Source: Litoreibacter ponti
GTDB lineage: Bacteria; Pseudomonadota; Alphaproteobacteria; Rhodobacterales; Rhodobacteraceae
Assembly (NCBI RefSeq): GCF_003054285.1
Contig: NZ_QBKS01000003.1
Coordinates: forward strand, 1 to 64,000
Reading direction: 5' to 3'
Length of the DNA stretch: 64,000 nt
Shown here: positions 8,859 through 17,517 of the stretch, piece by piece
How positions within the stretch are numbered: position 1 is the first letter of the stretch
Layout of the letters: each line of letters opens with the position of its first letter
Position numbers and translations under genes: made by a program
Notes under the pieces: generated by a model
The model's database searches: none
Seen by the model: only the letters and a program-made list of their open reading frames with translations
What the model was told of the DNA's origin: nothing

Positions 8859-8873
8859 TCTTGCGATTCAGAG

Positions 8874-8900
8874 TCACAAAAGTGATCGTGTACTCACGAT
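8874..8900. promoter_or_regulatory. Two inverted repeats, candidate LysR sites
   Basis: TCAC-N4-GTGA at 8874-8885 is followed directly by ATCGTG-N4-CACGAT at 8885-8900, a perfect 6-bp inverted repeat. They occupy the gap between the LysR gene and the divergent oxidoreductase gene, where LysR regulators usually bind. Confidence 0.45.
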
Positions 8901-8946
8901 AATGCAAGAGCTACCTCTGCGACCAGCAACAACAGGATAGCTTAAC

Positions 8947-10098
8947 ATGTCGAAAATCCTCATCGCTGGGGGCGGATTTGCCGGTCTCTGGGCCGCAATG
9001 GCCGCCGCTGCCACACGGTACCGCCAAAACGCAGACAACATCGCGATTACGCTCGTTTCGAAGGACCCGGACCTGTGCATCCGTCCGCGGCTCTATGAAG
9101 GGGCCCGACCCGAAATGCTGGTTCCCTTGCAGCCTCTGCTAGAGACGATCGGCGTCAGGTTCGAACACATCGGGATTGCCGACGTCACCCCCACCGCGGT
9201 GCGCACTGAACAGGCTGCCACTATGGATTTTGATCGATTGATCCTCGCGATGGGCAGCCATGTCGCGATCCCCCCCATACCCGGCGCGGCGGAATACGGG
9301 TTTAACGTGGATGCGTACCAGCAGACAGCGCGCCTGGATGCGCATGTGTCCAAGCTCGGCAAGACAGCGCCTGGCGCACCCACGCTTGTCGTCATCGGGG
9401 CGAGCTTCAGCGGCCTAGAAATCGCGACATCCCTGCGCGACCGGTTGGGATCTGACGCTGCGATCTATCTGATTGATCAACAAGACGTCGCAGGCCAATC
9501 GCTTGGGGCCAACCTGACCCAAGACATCAAGTCTGCGCTCGAAAAGGCCAACATTCAGTTCTTGGGCGGCGAGTCCGTGACCAACGTCTCTGCAGAACAG
9601 GTCGTACTGCGGTCAGGTCGGAAAATCGATGCACAAACCGCTATTTTCGCGACCGGCCTGCGGCCTTCCCCCTTGGCCAAGGACATTGGCATTCACGCAA
9701 GCGACGGACGGCTTCGGCTTGACCAAAATCTGCAGGTGATCGGTGAAACAGGTCTGTTTGCCGCTGGTGACATCGGGGTCGCCGCTGCGCATGACGCGCA
9801 CAATACGCTGATGTCGTGCCAACATGCGATGCCCATGGGCATAGCGGCTGGCCAGAACGCCGTGCTCGATCTGCTTGGAAAAGACCTGCGGCCCTATGCG
9901 CAGCCCGACTACGCTACCTGTCTGAGCCTGGGCGCGTCAAACGCCCTGTTCACCCAAGACTGGGACAGGACCATCGCCATGTCGGGCGTGGAAGGTGCCG
10001 CCATGAAGGCGCAGATCAATGAATCATGGATCTACCCGCCCAGTCCCGATCTCGGACGCGACGCAATCTTTGAAGCGATTTTACCGACGCAGGCATGA
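8947..10098 (+). CDS. NDH-2-like FAD-dependent pyridine nucleotide oxidoreductase
   Basis: This 383-residue flavoprotein has an N-terminal FAD Rossmann motif GGGFAGL (residues 8-14) and a central NAD(P) region with VVIGASFSGLEIA. A C-terminal GLFAAGDIG motif places FAD, as in type II NADH dehydrogenases and related disulfide-free reductases. It is soluble or peripheral in design and probably passes electrons from NAD(P)H to a quinone or small acceptor. It is followed 54 bp later by an SDR gene and faces a LysR regulator. Confidence 0.8.
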   Translation: MSKILIAGGGFAGLWAAMAAAATRYRQNADNIAITLVSKDPDLCIRPRLYEGARPEMLVPLQPLLETIGVRFEHIGIADVTPTAVRTEQAATMDFDRLILAMGSHVAIPPIPGAAEYGFNVDAYQQTARLDAHVSKLGKTAPGAPTLVVIGASFSGLEIATSLRDRLGSDAAIYLIDQQDVAGQSLGANLTQDIKSALEKANIQFLGGESVTNVSAEQVVLRSGRKIDAQTAIFATGLRPSPLAKDIGIHASDGRLRLDQNLQVIGETGLFAAGDIGVAAAHDAHNTLMSCQHAMPMGIAAGQNAVLDLLGKDLRPYAQPDYATCLSLGASNALFTQDWDRTIAMSGVEGAAMKAQINESWIYPPSPDLGRDAIFEAILPTQA

Positions 10099-10152
10099 TG
10101 CCGAAGACAACCGCGACTTCCATCAATCAAACATCACTCAATGAGGTCTGAC

Positions 10153-11040
10153 ATGAAACATACACAAACAATTCTCATCACCGGCGCAAGTCGCGGAATC
10201 GGGCGCCTGACGTCGCTAGCGCTGGCTGCAAGCGGCCATAAGGTCTATGCCGGAATGCGTGACATTTCGGGCCGCAACGAAGACGCGGCGTCCAACATGC
10301 GGGCCAAGGCACAGATGGAGGGTCTCAATCTGATCCCGCTTGAACTCGACGTAACTGACGAGCAAGCCTGCCAAACAGCCATCGACGAGATCGAGGCGAA
10401 TGGACCTCTTGATGTGCTGATCAATAATGCTGGCGTGATGCCTGTTGGTCTGACCGAGGCATTCACCATGGACCAGGCAAAGGATGTCTTTGACGTGAAC
10501 GTCTATGGCATCATGCGATTGACGCGGGCCGCACTGCCAGGCATGCGCGCCAGGAAATCCGGTTTGGTGATCAACCTCAGCTCATCTGCAGGTCGATTCG
10601 GGATGCCTTATTTCGGTATCTACTGCGCCAGCAAGTGGGCAGTCGAGGCTTATGGCGAAGCGCTCCACAACGAGCTTGAGACCTTTGGCATCGACTGTGT
10701 TCTGATTGAGCCAAGCGGACACGGTACCGATCTGGTGAGCACGGCACCCGCGCCTCAGGATACTAAGCGTCTGGACGCCTATGGCGATCTTGCAGCAGGT
10801 CGGGACCGCCTTCTAGGCATGTTCGGGCATATGTTTGAAACAGATCTGAGCGGGACGGATGCCAACAACGTGGCAGCATCGATCAGCCGGTTGATCGAGA
10901 TGTCGGGCGCCCGGCCGATACGCGTCCAGGTTGGACATGACATGGGAGTGAGCGCGGTCAACGAAGCTGTCGCCCCGATTCAGGCCAAGTTGATCGAGAT
11001 GCTGAAACCAGTCTATCGCGGTGAGGCCGCAGGTGGGTGA
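10153..11040 (+). CDS. Short-chain dehydrogenase/reductase (SDR)
   Basis: This is a 295-residue classical SDR with the cofactor motif TGASRGIG (residues 10-17), NNAG (91-94) and active-site residues in the serine cluster at 143-145, Y157 and K161. The C-terminal 50 residues are longer than minimal SDRs. The ATG at 10153 is preceded by GAGG at ideal spacing, so the in-frame ATG at 10141 is less likely. It overlaps the next small gene by GTGA, implying translational coupling. It likely oxidises or reduces an alcohol/ketone; the substrate is unknown. Confidence 0.87.
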   Translation: MKHTQTILITGASRGIGRLTSLALAASGHKVYAGMRDISGRNEDAASNMRAKAQMEGLNLIPLELDVTDEQACQTAIDEIEANGPLDVLINNAGVMPVGLTEAFTMDQAKDVFDVNVYGIMRLTRAALPGMRARKSGLVINLSSSAGRFGMPYFGIYCASKWAVEAYGEALHNELETFGIDCVLIEPSGHGTDLVSTAPAPQDTKRLDAYGDLAAGRDRLLGMFGHMFETDLSGTDANNVAASISRLIEMSGARPIRVQVGHDMGVSAVNEAVAPIQAKLIEMLKPVYRGEAAGG

Positions 11041-11270
11041 AAGGGGGCGGCCTGTTTTTGTTCGCGACTATCAGACCAAAGCCGCAGCATCTCGACGAGG
11101 CACGCGCGGCACTCGACGACCTGATCCCCGATACTCCGGAGGAGCCACGCTGTCTTATGTTTGCTTCGTTCGAGAGTATCTCGGAAGACGGCGTCCTGCT
11201 TCTGTTTGAGAATTTCAGGGATCAAGCCGAATTGCGCGCGCATTATGCCCTCGAAGTATCTTTTCACTAA
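11037..11270 (+). CDS. Antibiotic biosynthesis monooxygenase-like protein, probably C-terminally truncated
   Basis: The 77-residue frame starts at a GTG that overlaps the SDR stop, with an AGGTGGG ribosome site. Residues 5-70 (LFATIRPKPQHLDEARAALD, then LLFENFRDQAELRAHYA) match the ferredoxin-like ABM fold of quinol monooxygenases such as YgiN. Family members run about 95 residues, and this frame ends abruptly after ALEVSFH. The 73-bp repeat begins 18 bp beyond the stop, so the missing end was probably lost with repeat insertion or decay. Function is doubtful. Confidence 0.6.
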   Translation: MKGGGLFLFATIRPKPQHLDEARAALDDLIPDTPEEPRCLMFASFESISEDGVLLLFENFRDQAELRAHYALEVSFH

Positions 11271-11287
11271 CCCCAAGCTTGTGGCGT

Positions 11288-11360
11288 TGCAGCGAATGTC
11301 TAGTTCTGCGGATCGCACCGCAGCGATGGTAACACCGGCTGAACGGCAGGTCTGGGCCGT
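11288..11360 (+). repeat. 73-bp interspersed repeat, copy C
   Basis: It begins TGCAGCGAATGTC and ends GAACGGCAGGTCTGGGCCGT, with a total length of 73 bp like copies A and B. It lies immediately after the shortened ABM-like gene. Confidence 0.65.
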
Positions 11361-11394
11361 TTCGGTCACTGTGTTGCCAAGCCTTTTCCGGACC

Positions 11395-12426
11395 TTAGTG
11401 TTTGATCTGCGCGGGGCTGGAGGCGTTGATCAATTCTGCCTTGCGATAGCTGGCAGGCGTCGTGCCGAGCCATCGCTTGAAGGCACGTGTGAAGGAACTT
11501 TGCTCCGAAAAGCCGATGAGAAACGCAACCTCGGCCAGCGAATACTGCTCATCGCGCAGCAAGCCTTCGGCCAGCTCACGGCGGGTTTCCTCGGTGAGGG
11601 ACTGGAAACTCAAACCGTGTTCCGAGAGGCGGCGATGGAAGGAGCGGGCGCTCATGCCAAGGCCTTTGGCAATGTCGGCCACCCGCGGCGTGCCCTCGCT
11701 CAGGGCCTGCGCAATCGCGTTTCTTGCCTCGCCAACAACCGTGGGTGGTGTCTTGATCCTCGTCAACTCGGTGTCGAGGTCTGACATCAGGTATCTTGAG
11801 ATACCTTCGTCGCCGAGGATGTTTGGCCGCTCCATGGCCTCATGGGAGATCAGGACTGCATCAAGATCAGCCTCAAAATGGACCGGGCATCCAAACCACG
11901 CCTCATGGTAGGCCTTGGACCTGGGTCCCTTGTGCTGAATGAGAACTTCGATGGGGCTGAAAGGGACCGGACAGACCTGCCGCGACAACGAGACCGCGCT
12001 GGCGAGGGTCGCCTCGTTAGAAAGGCGCAGCCCCAAACGCCGTGCACCCTCTCTGTGCAGGATAAAGAGAATGCCGCGGGGTTCCTCTCGAAGCTCGTAG
12101 GTCACGACACCCGTCCAGACCCGGGCATAGCGTTCAATCCGTAAGCAGGACGCCTTCAGGAAAGGCGCTGCTTTCCATGCAAGGCCAAGCGCTCCGTAGT
12201 CATCGCATCGCATGGATGCGCCGACATGGACCGGAAGCTCGGTCACGTCGATCTCTTCCGCCATGGCTTCGAGCATCTCGTAATAGGTCGTTGCGGGGAT
12301 CATGACTTTCGGGTCCCAAGGCGCGTCAGGGTCAATACCTGCGCGTTCCAGTGTCGCTCTCTGGTCGATGCCTGTCCCGGCGGCAGCGACCATCTTCCGC
12401 GCGAAGAGCGTGGTTACATAGGCCAT
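11395..12426 (-). CDS. AraC family regulator with arabinose-binding-like N-terminal domain
   Basis: The 343-residue protein has an Arabinose_bd-type N-terminal domain (residues about 15-195). A C-terminal AraC double helix-turn-helix spans about 240-335, with VADIAKGLGMSARSFHRRL and SLAEVAFLIGFSEQSSFTRAFKRWLG. This architecture is common in activators of fatty acid or alcohol metabolism. The ATG at 12426 is preferred over an upstream in-frame TTG at 12483. It is divergent from the NmrA-like operon starting at 12603, which is the probable target. Confidence 0.85.
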   Translation of the reverse strand: MAYVTTLFARKMVAAAGTGIDQRATLERAGIDPDAPWDPKVMIPATTYYEMLEAMAEEIDVTELPVHVGASMRCDDYGALGLAWKAAPFLKASCLRIERYARVWTGVVTYELREEPRGILFILHREGARRLGLRLSNEATLASAVSLSRQVCPVPFSPIEVLIQHKGPRSKAYHEAWFGCPVHFEADLDAVLISHEAMERPNILGDEGISRYLMSDLDTELTRIKTPPTVVGEARNAIAQALSEGTPRVADIAKGLGMSARSFHRRLSEHGLSFQSLTEETRRELAEGLLRDEQYSLAEVAFLIGFSEQSSFTRAFKRWLGTTPASYRKAELINASSPAQIKH

Positions 12427-12602
12427 GATCGGGGTCCGTGCGTTGCGCCAAAAATGTGCATGATCCGATGATAGCTTCCCCAAACCGGTATGTCACAGGA
12501 CGCTGTTGGCACGATCGGTCAAAACCCTGGCAGCGGCGATCAATACTGCGACGCGTGGGGCCGACTACCCCTTGAGCATCGCATTCAAAGAGGAGTTACC
12601 CC

Positions 12603-13430
12603 ATGCAATCCCAACCCATCCTTGTCGCAGGCGCCACTGGAAAGACCGGATCACGCGTCGTCGCGAAACTTGAAAAAATGGGCGTCCCTGTTCGGCGCGG
12701 TTCCCGCAACTCGGCAATCCCGTTTGATTGGGAAATCCCGGCCACTTGGGCGCCCGCCTTGAGCGGTGTGTCGAAGGCCTATGTCACATTTTTCCCCGAC
12801 TTGGCCTTCCCGGGCGCTGTCGAGAAACTCGAAGCCTTCACCAAAGTGGCAGCGGCCAGCGGTCTTGAACACGTTGTGCTTCTCTCTGGCCGCGGTGAGC
12901 ACCATGCGCGTCTCGGCGAAGAGGTCGTGCAGGGCTCTGGCATACCCTTCACCCTGGTGCGTTCCGCGTGGTTCGCGCAGAACTTCAGCGAAGGCTATCT
13001 GCGTGATCCGATCCTCGCAGGGATTCTGCCCATGCCAGGTGGCGATATCGCCGAGCCGATCATCGACATCGATGACATTGCAGATGTCGTTGTCGCTGCA
13101 CTCACAGAGGACGGGCACACCGGTGAATTTTACGAGGTGACTGGTCCGCGCATGATGAGTTTCGCAGAGATGGCAAAGGTGCTGTCGGCCACAACAGGTC
13201 GCCCGATCCAGCATCTGCCGATCACGTTTGAAGAGTTCCACACCAATGTTGCCGCTTCGGGGGGTGACTTCGTCGCCGACGTCTTCACGGCGATTGCGCG
13301 CGAGACGCTCGATGGGCGCAACGCGCATGTGACCGATGGCGTGGAGCGCGCGCTTGGTCGCGCGCCGCGCGACTTTGTCGATTTCGCAGCTGCGGCCGCC
13401 GCCCTTGGGGTCTGGAACGCCGCGGCCTGA
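12603..13430 (+). CDS. NmrA-like NAD(P)-binding protein
   Basis: This 275-residue atypical SDR begins with the Rossmann motif GATGKTGSRV (residues 10-19). It continues with the NmrA/QOR2-type pattern (VVLLSGRGEHHAR, then TLVRSAWFAQNFSEGYL). Relatives include quinone reductase QOR2 and redox-sensing NmrA regulators that lack the catalytic YxxxK pair, which is also not obvious here. GAGGAG precedes the ATG. It heads a run with two small membrane proteins and faces an AraC regulator. Confidence 0.8.
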   Translation: MQSQPILVAGATGKTGSRVVAKLEKMGVPVRRGSRNSAIPFDWEIPATWAPALSGVSKAYVTFFPDLAFPGAVEKLEAFTKVAAASGLEHVVLLSGRGEHHARLGEEVVQGSGIPFTLVRSAWFAQNFSEGYLRDPILAGILPMPGGDIAEPIIDIDDIADVVVAALTEDGHTGEFYEVTGPRMMSFAEMAKVLSATTGRPIQHLPITFEEFHTNVAASGGDFVADVFTAIARETLDGRNAHVTDGVERALGRAPRDFVDFAAAAAALGVWNAAA

Positions 13431-13459
13431 TTGGCTCTCTCATCCGAAAGGAACCTATT

Positions 13460-13876
13460 ATGTCCATCACTGTTCTCGAAAAAATCGCCCTCGGAGTCTC
13501 GGGTCTGACGGCTGTCGGCATCGGTGCCTTCATTCTGGCCGCGCCGCATGCGTTCTTTGCCAGCTACGGCATCACTGTCGGCGATGACGCGAGCCTCTTG
13601 AGCGAACTGCGCGCGCCAGCGGCAGGCCTCGCCTCATTCGGTGTCCTGATGTTGGCCGGGATCTGGCGCTCCGCGATGACACCCCTGGCCAAGGCTGCGG
13701 CATTGATCGTCTTCCTCGCCTTCCCGGCGGGCCGGATCATCGGGTTGGTCATCGACGGTTTGCCTTCGGGCCCCATCGTCGGTGCGCTCTTCTTCGAGTT
13801 GGCCGTTGCGGGGCTGTGCGTTGTCGCGTTCAGCCGTCGCGCGAACCCAGCACGCGGGCCACTTCCCGACATTTAA
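13460..13876 (+). CDS. DUF4345-like small membrane protein
   Basis: The 138-residue protein has four hydrophobic segments and a short polar tail (SRRANPARGP). The pattern LGVSGLTAVGIGAFILAAPHAFFASYGI resembles the DUF4345 family, whose role is unknown. It starts 29 bp after the NmrA-like gene with an AAAGGA ribosome site, so it is very likely co-transcribed. A hairpin at 13894-13926 separates it from the next membrane protein. Confidence 0.7.
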   Translation: MSITVLEKIALGVSGLTAVGIGAFILAAPHAFFASYGITVGDDASLLSELRAPAAGLASFGVLMLAGIWRSAMTPLAKAAALIVFLAFPAGRIIGLVIDGLPSGPIVGALFFELAVAGLCVVAFSRRANPARGPLPDI

Positions 13877-13893
13877 GCCTGACACTGAAGCTC

Positions 13894-13926
13894 GGCGGTG
13901 GCGCGTCATCAGTGCCTGCCACCGCC
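13894..13926. other. Intercistronic stem-loop, 9-bp perfect arms
   Basis: GGCGGTGGC and GCCACCGCC pair around a 15-base loop between the two small membrane protein genes. No T-run follows, so it looks like an mRNA processing or stability element. Confidence 0.45.
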
Positions 13927-13951
13927 CTCACTTAAAAATAGGAGAAATATC

Positions 13952-14461
13952 ATGTCATCCTTCGTTTTCGTTCTGCTGCAGCTTTCCATTCTCGCCTACG
14001 CGATCGTTGGTGGTGTGTTCCTGGCCTTTTCTGACTTCATCATGCGCTCGCTCTCCCGCACCGGCGGAAATGGTGGCGTTGAAGCCATGCAAGTCATCAA
14101 TCGCGAGGTGTTTCGCTGGGTGTTCATGACGCTTTTTCTCGGTATGGCCGCCGTGTCGGTATTCGTCGTCGTCTACAGCGCGATGAACCTTGCCGGTGCA
14201 CCGGGAACGCTCATCCTGCTCGGCGCACTGGTCTACCTGTTCGGGTGCTTCGCTGTTACGGTATTCTTTAATGTCCCGATGAACGAGGCGCTTGCAGGTA
14301 TGGAGCTGTCGGCAGACGCGACCCGCGACTACTGGACCGGCACCTACCTGCCGCGCTGGACCATGTGGAACACGGTCCGCACGCTGGCCTGTGCATTGGC
14401 CGCCGCGATGATGCTCTTTGGGCTTGTCTGGCTTGCGCAGTCGCAAACGAAACTGGTGTGA
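13952..14461 (+). CDS. DUF1772 (anthrone oxygenase-like) membrane protein
   Basis: This 169-residue protein has four hydrophobic helices and the DUF1772 signature (NREVFRWVFM, TVFFNVPMNEAL, YWTGTYLPRWTMWNTVR). The family includes fungal anthrone oxygenases, though most bacterial members are uncharacterised. The ATG at 13952 follows AGGAG; upstream frame extension to 13898 is not supported. Its operon partners are the NmrA-like reductase and the DUF4345 protein, which suggests small-molecule quinone or aromatic oxidation. That link is inference. Confidence 0.78.
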   Translation: MSSFVFVLLQLSILAYAIVGGVFLAFSDFIMRSLSRTGGNGGVEAMQVINREVFRWVFMTLFLGMAAVSVFVVVYSAMNLAGAPGTLILLGALVYLFGCFAVTVFFNVPMNEALAGMELSADATRDYWTGTYLPRWTMWNTVRTLACALAAAMMLFGLVWLAQSQTKLV

Positions 14462-14523
14462 TGCGGGCGGTTGCTCCCATAGTGGGGCGACCGTTTGGAT
14501 AGTTTGAACACTGGAGATCAGGT

Positions 14524-15009
14524 ATGGCGCAAACGTCCCCCATGCTCCACATGGTCTGCGGAAAAATCGCGGCCGGGAAATCGACGCTGTGCGCAAAGCT
14601 TGGTGCGTCCGCTGGCCCGATTGTCATTTCTGAGGATGACTGGCTGGGTGCGTTGTTCGCCGACCAGATGAAGGACGGAGCCGACTTCATGCGATGCTCG
14701 GCCAAGTTGCGGACGGCAATGGTGCCGCACGTGTCGGCCTTGTTGACTGCAGGTCTAACGGTGGTTTTGGACTTCGCGGCCAACACTGTGGCGCAGCGGA
14801 AATGGATGCTGGATGTCGCGCGCGCCAGTCACGCGGGGCATCAATTGCACTACCTTGATGTGTCTGACGCCGTCTGTCTGGAACGCCTTCGCGCCCGCAA
14901 TGCCGAGGGACATCATGCCTTCGCGGCGACCGAGGCACAATTCCGACGGTTCACGGCGCTCTTTGTGCCGCCAACTGAGGATGAGGGTCTCAACATCGTC
15001 CATCATTGA
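14524..15009 (+). CDS. P-loop ATPase/kinase (AAA_33, zeta-toxin-like fold)
   Basis: This 161-residue protein has a Walker A motif spanning G13-T21 (GKIAAGKST), a candidate acidic pair ISEDDW near residue 40, and a LID-like region with CLERLRARNAEG near residue 120. It resembles small nucleoside or aminoglycoside-type kinases of the AAA_33 group. The substrate is unknown. It is 62 bp after the DUF1772 gene and may be read through. Confidence 0.75.
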   Translation: MAQTSPMLHMVCGKIAAGKSTLCAKLGASAGPIVISEDDWLGALFADQMKDGADFMRCSAKLRTAMVPHVSALLTAGLTVVLDFAANTVAQRKWMLDVARASHAGHQLHYLDVSDAVCLERLRARNAEGHHAFAATEAQFRRFTALFVPPTEDEGLNIVHH

Positions 15010-15215
15010 ACGGACATTCCCGGTTTGATCCTTTGCAAGTAGGGCGGAGATTATGTCGAAGCCAACGGTAGCTTAGACCGGTTGCATCGCAGAATGGTGC
15101 AGCTCAATCGATTGCTAGGCGTGGGTCGTCAACGTCGAGGGCCGATGCCCCGGCTTGGCAGATGCTGGATAGCTTTATATGTCGGCTCTGAGCCCAACCT
15201 GCTCATTCGTCAGGT

Positions 15216-15258
15216 TGCAGCGAACGTCTGGTTCCGGGGCTTGTCATTCATCGCAGCT
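15216..15258 (+). repeat. Partial copy D of the 73-bp repeat
   Basis: The first 24 bases (TGCAGCGAACGTCTGGTTCC and on) match copy C at about 20 positions. The conserved right end is missing. It lies in the 290-bp gap before the LysE gene, which otherwise shows no gene. Confidence 0.45.
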
Positions 15259-15299
15259 TGTGGATTGCTGCAAGCTTGAGAAATTTTGGAGAAAACAGA

Positions 15300-15926
15300 A
15301 TGATCGATCCCACCGTACTGCTAACCTATTCGTTGATCGTTCTTGGCTTTGTTTTCATTCCCGGACCCGCGACTCTCTTGACGGTTGCGCGAGCGACCAC
15401 CTCTGGAACGAAAGTCGGTATTGCAACGGGTGCTGGTATCACAGCAGGAGATTTCCTCCACACCATCATGGCGGTGGTCGGTATCTCCGCCATCATCGCA
15501 GCGTCTGCGACGCTTTTTACAATAGTGAAATTTCTTGGGGCCGCGTATCTGGTTTACCTTGGATTGAAGGCGATCTTTGAGAAAAATTCGGTCGATCTTG
15601 CCCAGGGTCGCGTTCCTATCACAGCACCTCACGCCTTCAGACAGGCGATTCTTGCCGAAGTACTGAACCCTAAGACCGCGCTGTTCTTCCTTGCGTTTCT
15701 GCCTCAGTTTGTCGCCCCTGAAAGAGGCTTTGTGGTCGCGCAGCTTACCGTTCTTGGGATCGTATTCGCGCTGATCGGCTTCTTCAGCACAATTGTCTAC
15801 TCAGTCGCGGCAGGTGGCCTGGGCAACTTCCTCCGCCGCAATCCGACTGTTCTCAAGTGGCAGGGCAAGGTTGTTGGTAGCATCTTCTGCGCTCTTGGCG
15901 TTCGGCTCGCGCTTCAGGAACGATAA
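15300..15926 (+). CDS. LysE/RhtB family exporter
   Basis: This 208-residue inner-membrane protein has about six helices and the LysE signature FIPGPATLLTVARATTSG near residues 18-35. A second half carries EVLNPKTALFFLAFLPQF. Relatives export amino acids or homoserine lactones. The ATG at 15300 follows a GGAG ribosome site. It has no obvious operon partner; the gene after it is convergent. Confidence 0.87.
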   Translation: MIDPTVLLTYSLIVLGFVFIPGPATLLTVARATTSGTKVGIATGAGITAGDFLHTIMAVVGISAIIAASATLFTIVKFLGAAYLVYLGLKAIFEKNSVDLAQGRVPITAPHAFRQAILAEVLNPKTALFFLAFLPQFVAPERGFVVAQLTVLGIVFALIGFFSTIVYSVAAGGLGNFLRRNPTVLKWQGKVVGSIFCALGVRLALQER

Positions 15927-16044
15927 CAGGCATTCCCGCTGCGGCAGTTTTGTACGCGATACCTGCAACCAAATCCGTAAGAATGTTACACCCGCAGCGG
16001 ATCGCATCTTCAATGCTTACGAACAGTCACCCGAGTCCGGCCCG

Positions 16045-16680
16045 TCATAGCTCACTTGCAAAAACAGCAGCCGCGCGGACCCCGTCTATGAGGCGAATTC
16101 CGAACGGTTGTGGGCTTTTGTGCTTGATATCGACCATGCCGCCGCATCCAAGCACGACGGATTGCACGCCGTCTTCGCGTGCGGCCTTCCCAATCTCGGC
16201 GACGATCTGATCGGTGGCCCTATGGGCGTCTTGCTCCAGCGCGAGAACGGGGACGCCGCTGGCCCGCACCCTGCCAACTTGGCCTGCCAGACCATACGAT
16301 CTGATATTCGCCTCAAGAACGGGCACGGAGATATCAAGTGTCGTGACGACGGAGAAGCGTTTGCCAGCAACGGCGGCAAGATGGTAGGCCGCTTGCCCGA
16401 TGCCAATCACCGGGCATTTTGCAAGATCGCGCGCGGCATCAAGAGCCGTGTCGTCGAAGCATCCGATGATTATCGCCGACGCGCCCCGGTCCGAGGCTTT
16501 CACGACCAATTCCAGTAGCGGCGCTTCGGCCAGTTTGCCATCTTCTTCGCCTTGAATTGCCGGGGGGCCATCATGGGATGTCCAGCCTTCGAACTCAGCC
16601 GTCGGCACCGTTTCCCGGGCGGTGCGCAGCATGGCTTGCGTCATGGAAACCGTACTGTTCGGGTTGATTAGAACGATCAT
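16045..16680 (-). CDS. Asp/Glu/hydantoin racemase family protein
   Basis: The 211-residue enzyme has the two catalytic cysteines of the cofactor-independent racemase family, C74 in IIGCFDD and C179 in VLGCGGM. The N terminus MIVLINPNST is typical of hydantoin racemases. The start ATG overlaps the permease stop as ATGA, so it is the last gene of the ABC importer operon. Together they suggest uptake and racemisation of a hydantoin, allantoin-like compound or amino acid; the substrate is inferred only from context. Confidence 0.87.
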   Translation of the reverse strand: MIVLINPNSTVSMTQAMLRTARETVPTAEFEGWTSHDGPPAIQGEEDGKLAEAPLLELVVKASDRGASAIIIGCFDDTALDAARDLAKCPVIGIGQAAYHLAAVAGKRFSVVTTLDISVPVLEANIRSYGLAGQVGRVRASGVPVLALEQDAHRATDQIVAEIGKAAREDGVQSVVLGCGGMVDIKHKSPQPFGIRLIDGVRAAAVFASEL

Positions 16681-17516
16681 AGCATGCCCTTGCCTGCATC
16701 TGATCCTGCGCGCGCTTTGCGACGGGTGCTCCACAGAGCGAGGGATAGGAACAGGCCGATCATCAGCAATGAGAACACAGTCGTGAGAGTGCCCAAGGCA
16801 TAGAGGACCGGTGTGGTGACGTTGGTCGTCATGCCGAAGATTTCCAGCGGCAGCGTGTTGTAGCTGCCTGCCGTGAGCAGGGTGCGTGCGAATTCGTCGT
16901 AGCTCAGCGTGAAGCCGAACAATGCGACGCCAATCAGGGACGGCCCGATGATCGGCAGCACCACATGGCGCAGCGTTTGCCAAGAGGTTGCGCCCAGATC
17001 GCGAGCGGCTTCCTCGTAGCTTTTATCAAAGCGATTAAAGACGGCGAACATGATCAAAAGGCCAAAGGGTAAGGTCCAAGTCAGCTGCGACCCGAAGCCG
17101 GACGTAGACCAGTGCACCTCCAGCCCCGATTGGGAGAAGATGAGCCCGACGCCCAGCGAGATCAGGATCGAGGGGATGACCAGCGAGGTGATGATCAAAT
17201 AGAACAGGACACTGGAGCCTCTGAACTTCTTGCGGAACGCAAGCCCGCCCATCACGGATAGCACCACGGTCGTCACCATCACCATCAGCCCCAATGCGAA
17301 GCTGCGACGGAAGCTGCCCCAGATGTCACCGACGGCTTGTTGTTCGAAGAGGTCGCGGAACCAGTGCAATGAGGTGCCGCGCATGGGGAATGTCAGTCCG
17401 CCGCCGGGGCCTTGGAACGACAGGATCGCAATGGTGATCGTGGGGCCGTAAAGGAACAGCAAGAAAAGCGCAAAGAAGGCGCTGAGGACGTAGAAGGAGC
17501 GGGGGCGCGGCTCCAT
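16677..17516 (-). CDS. ABC importer permease, PotC-like
   Basis: This 279-residue inner-membrane permease has six helices and the EAA loop in EEAARDLGATSWQTLRHVVLP, which contacts the ATPase. It resembles the PotC subunit of spermidine/putrescine-type importers. It is one base downstream of the other permease and overlaps the racemase gene. GGAGCT precedes the ATG. Confidence 0.9.
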   Translation of the reverse strand: MEPRPRSFYVLSAFFALFLLFLYGPTITIAILSFQGPGGGLTFPMRGTSLHWFRDLFEQQAVGDIWGSFRRSFALGLMVMVTTVVLSVMGGLAFRKKFRGSSVLFYLIITSLVIPSILISLGVGLIFSQSGLEVHWSTSGFGSQLTWTLPFGLLIMFAVFNRFDKSYEEAARDLGATSWQTLRHVVLPIIGPSLIGVALFGFTLSYDEFARTLLTAGSYNTLPLEIFGMTTNVTTPVLYALGTLTTVFSLLMIGLFLSLALWSTRRKARAGSDAGKGML

Positions 17517-17517
17517 G

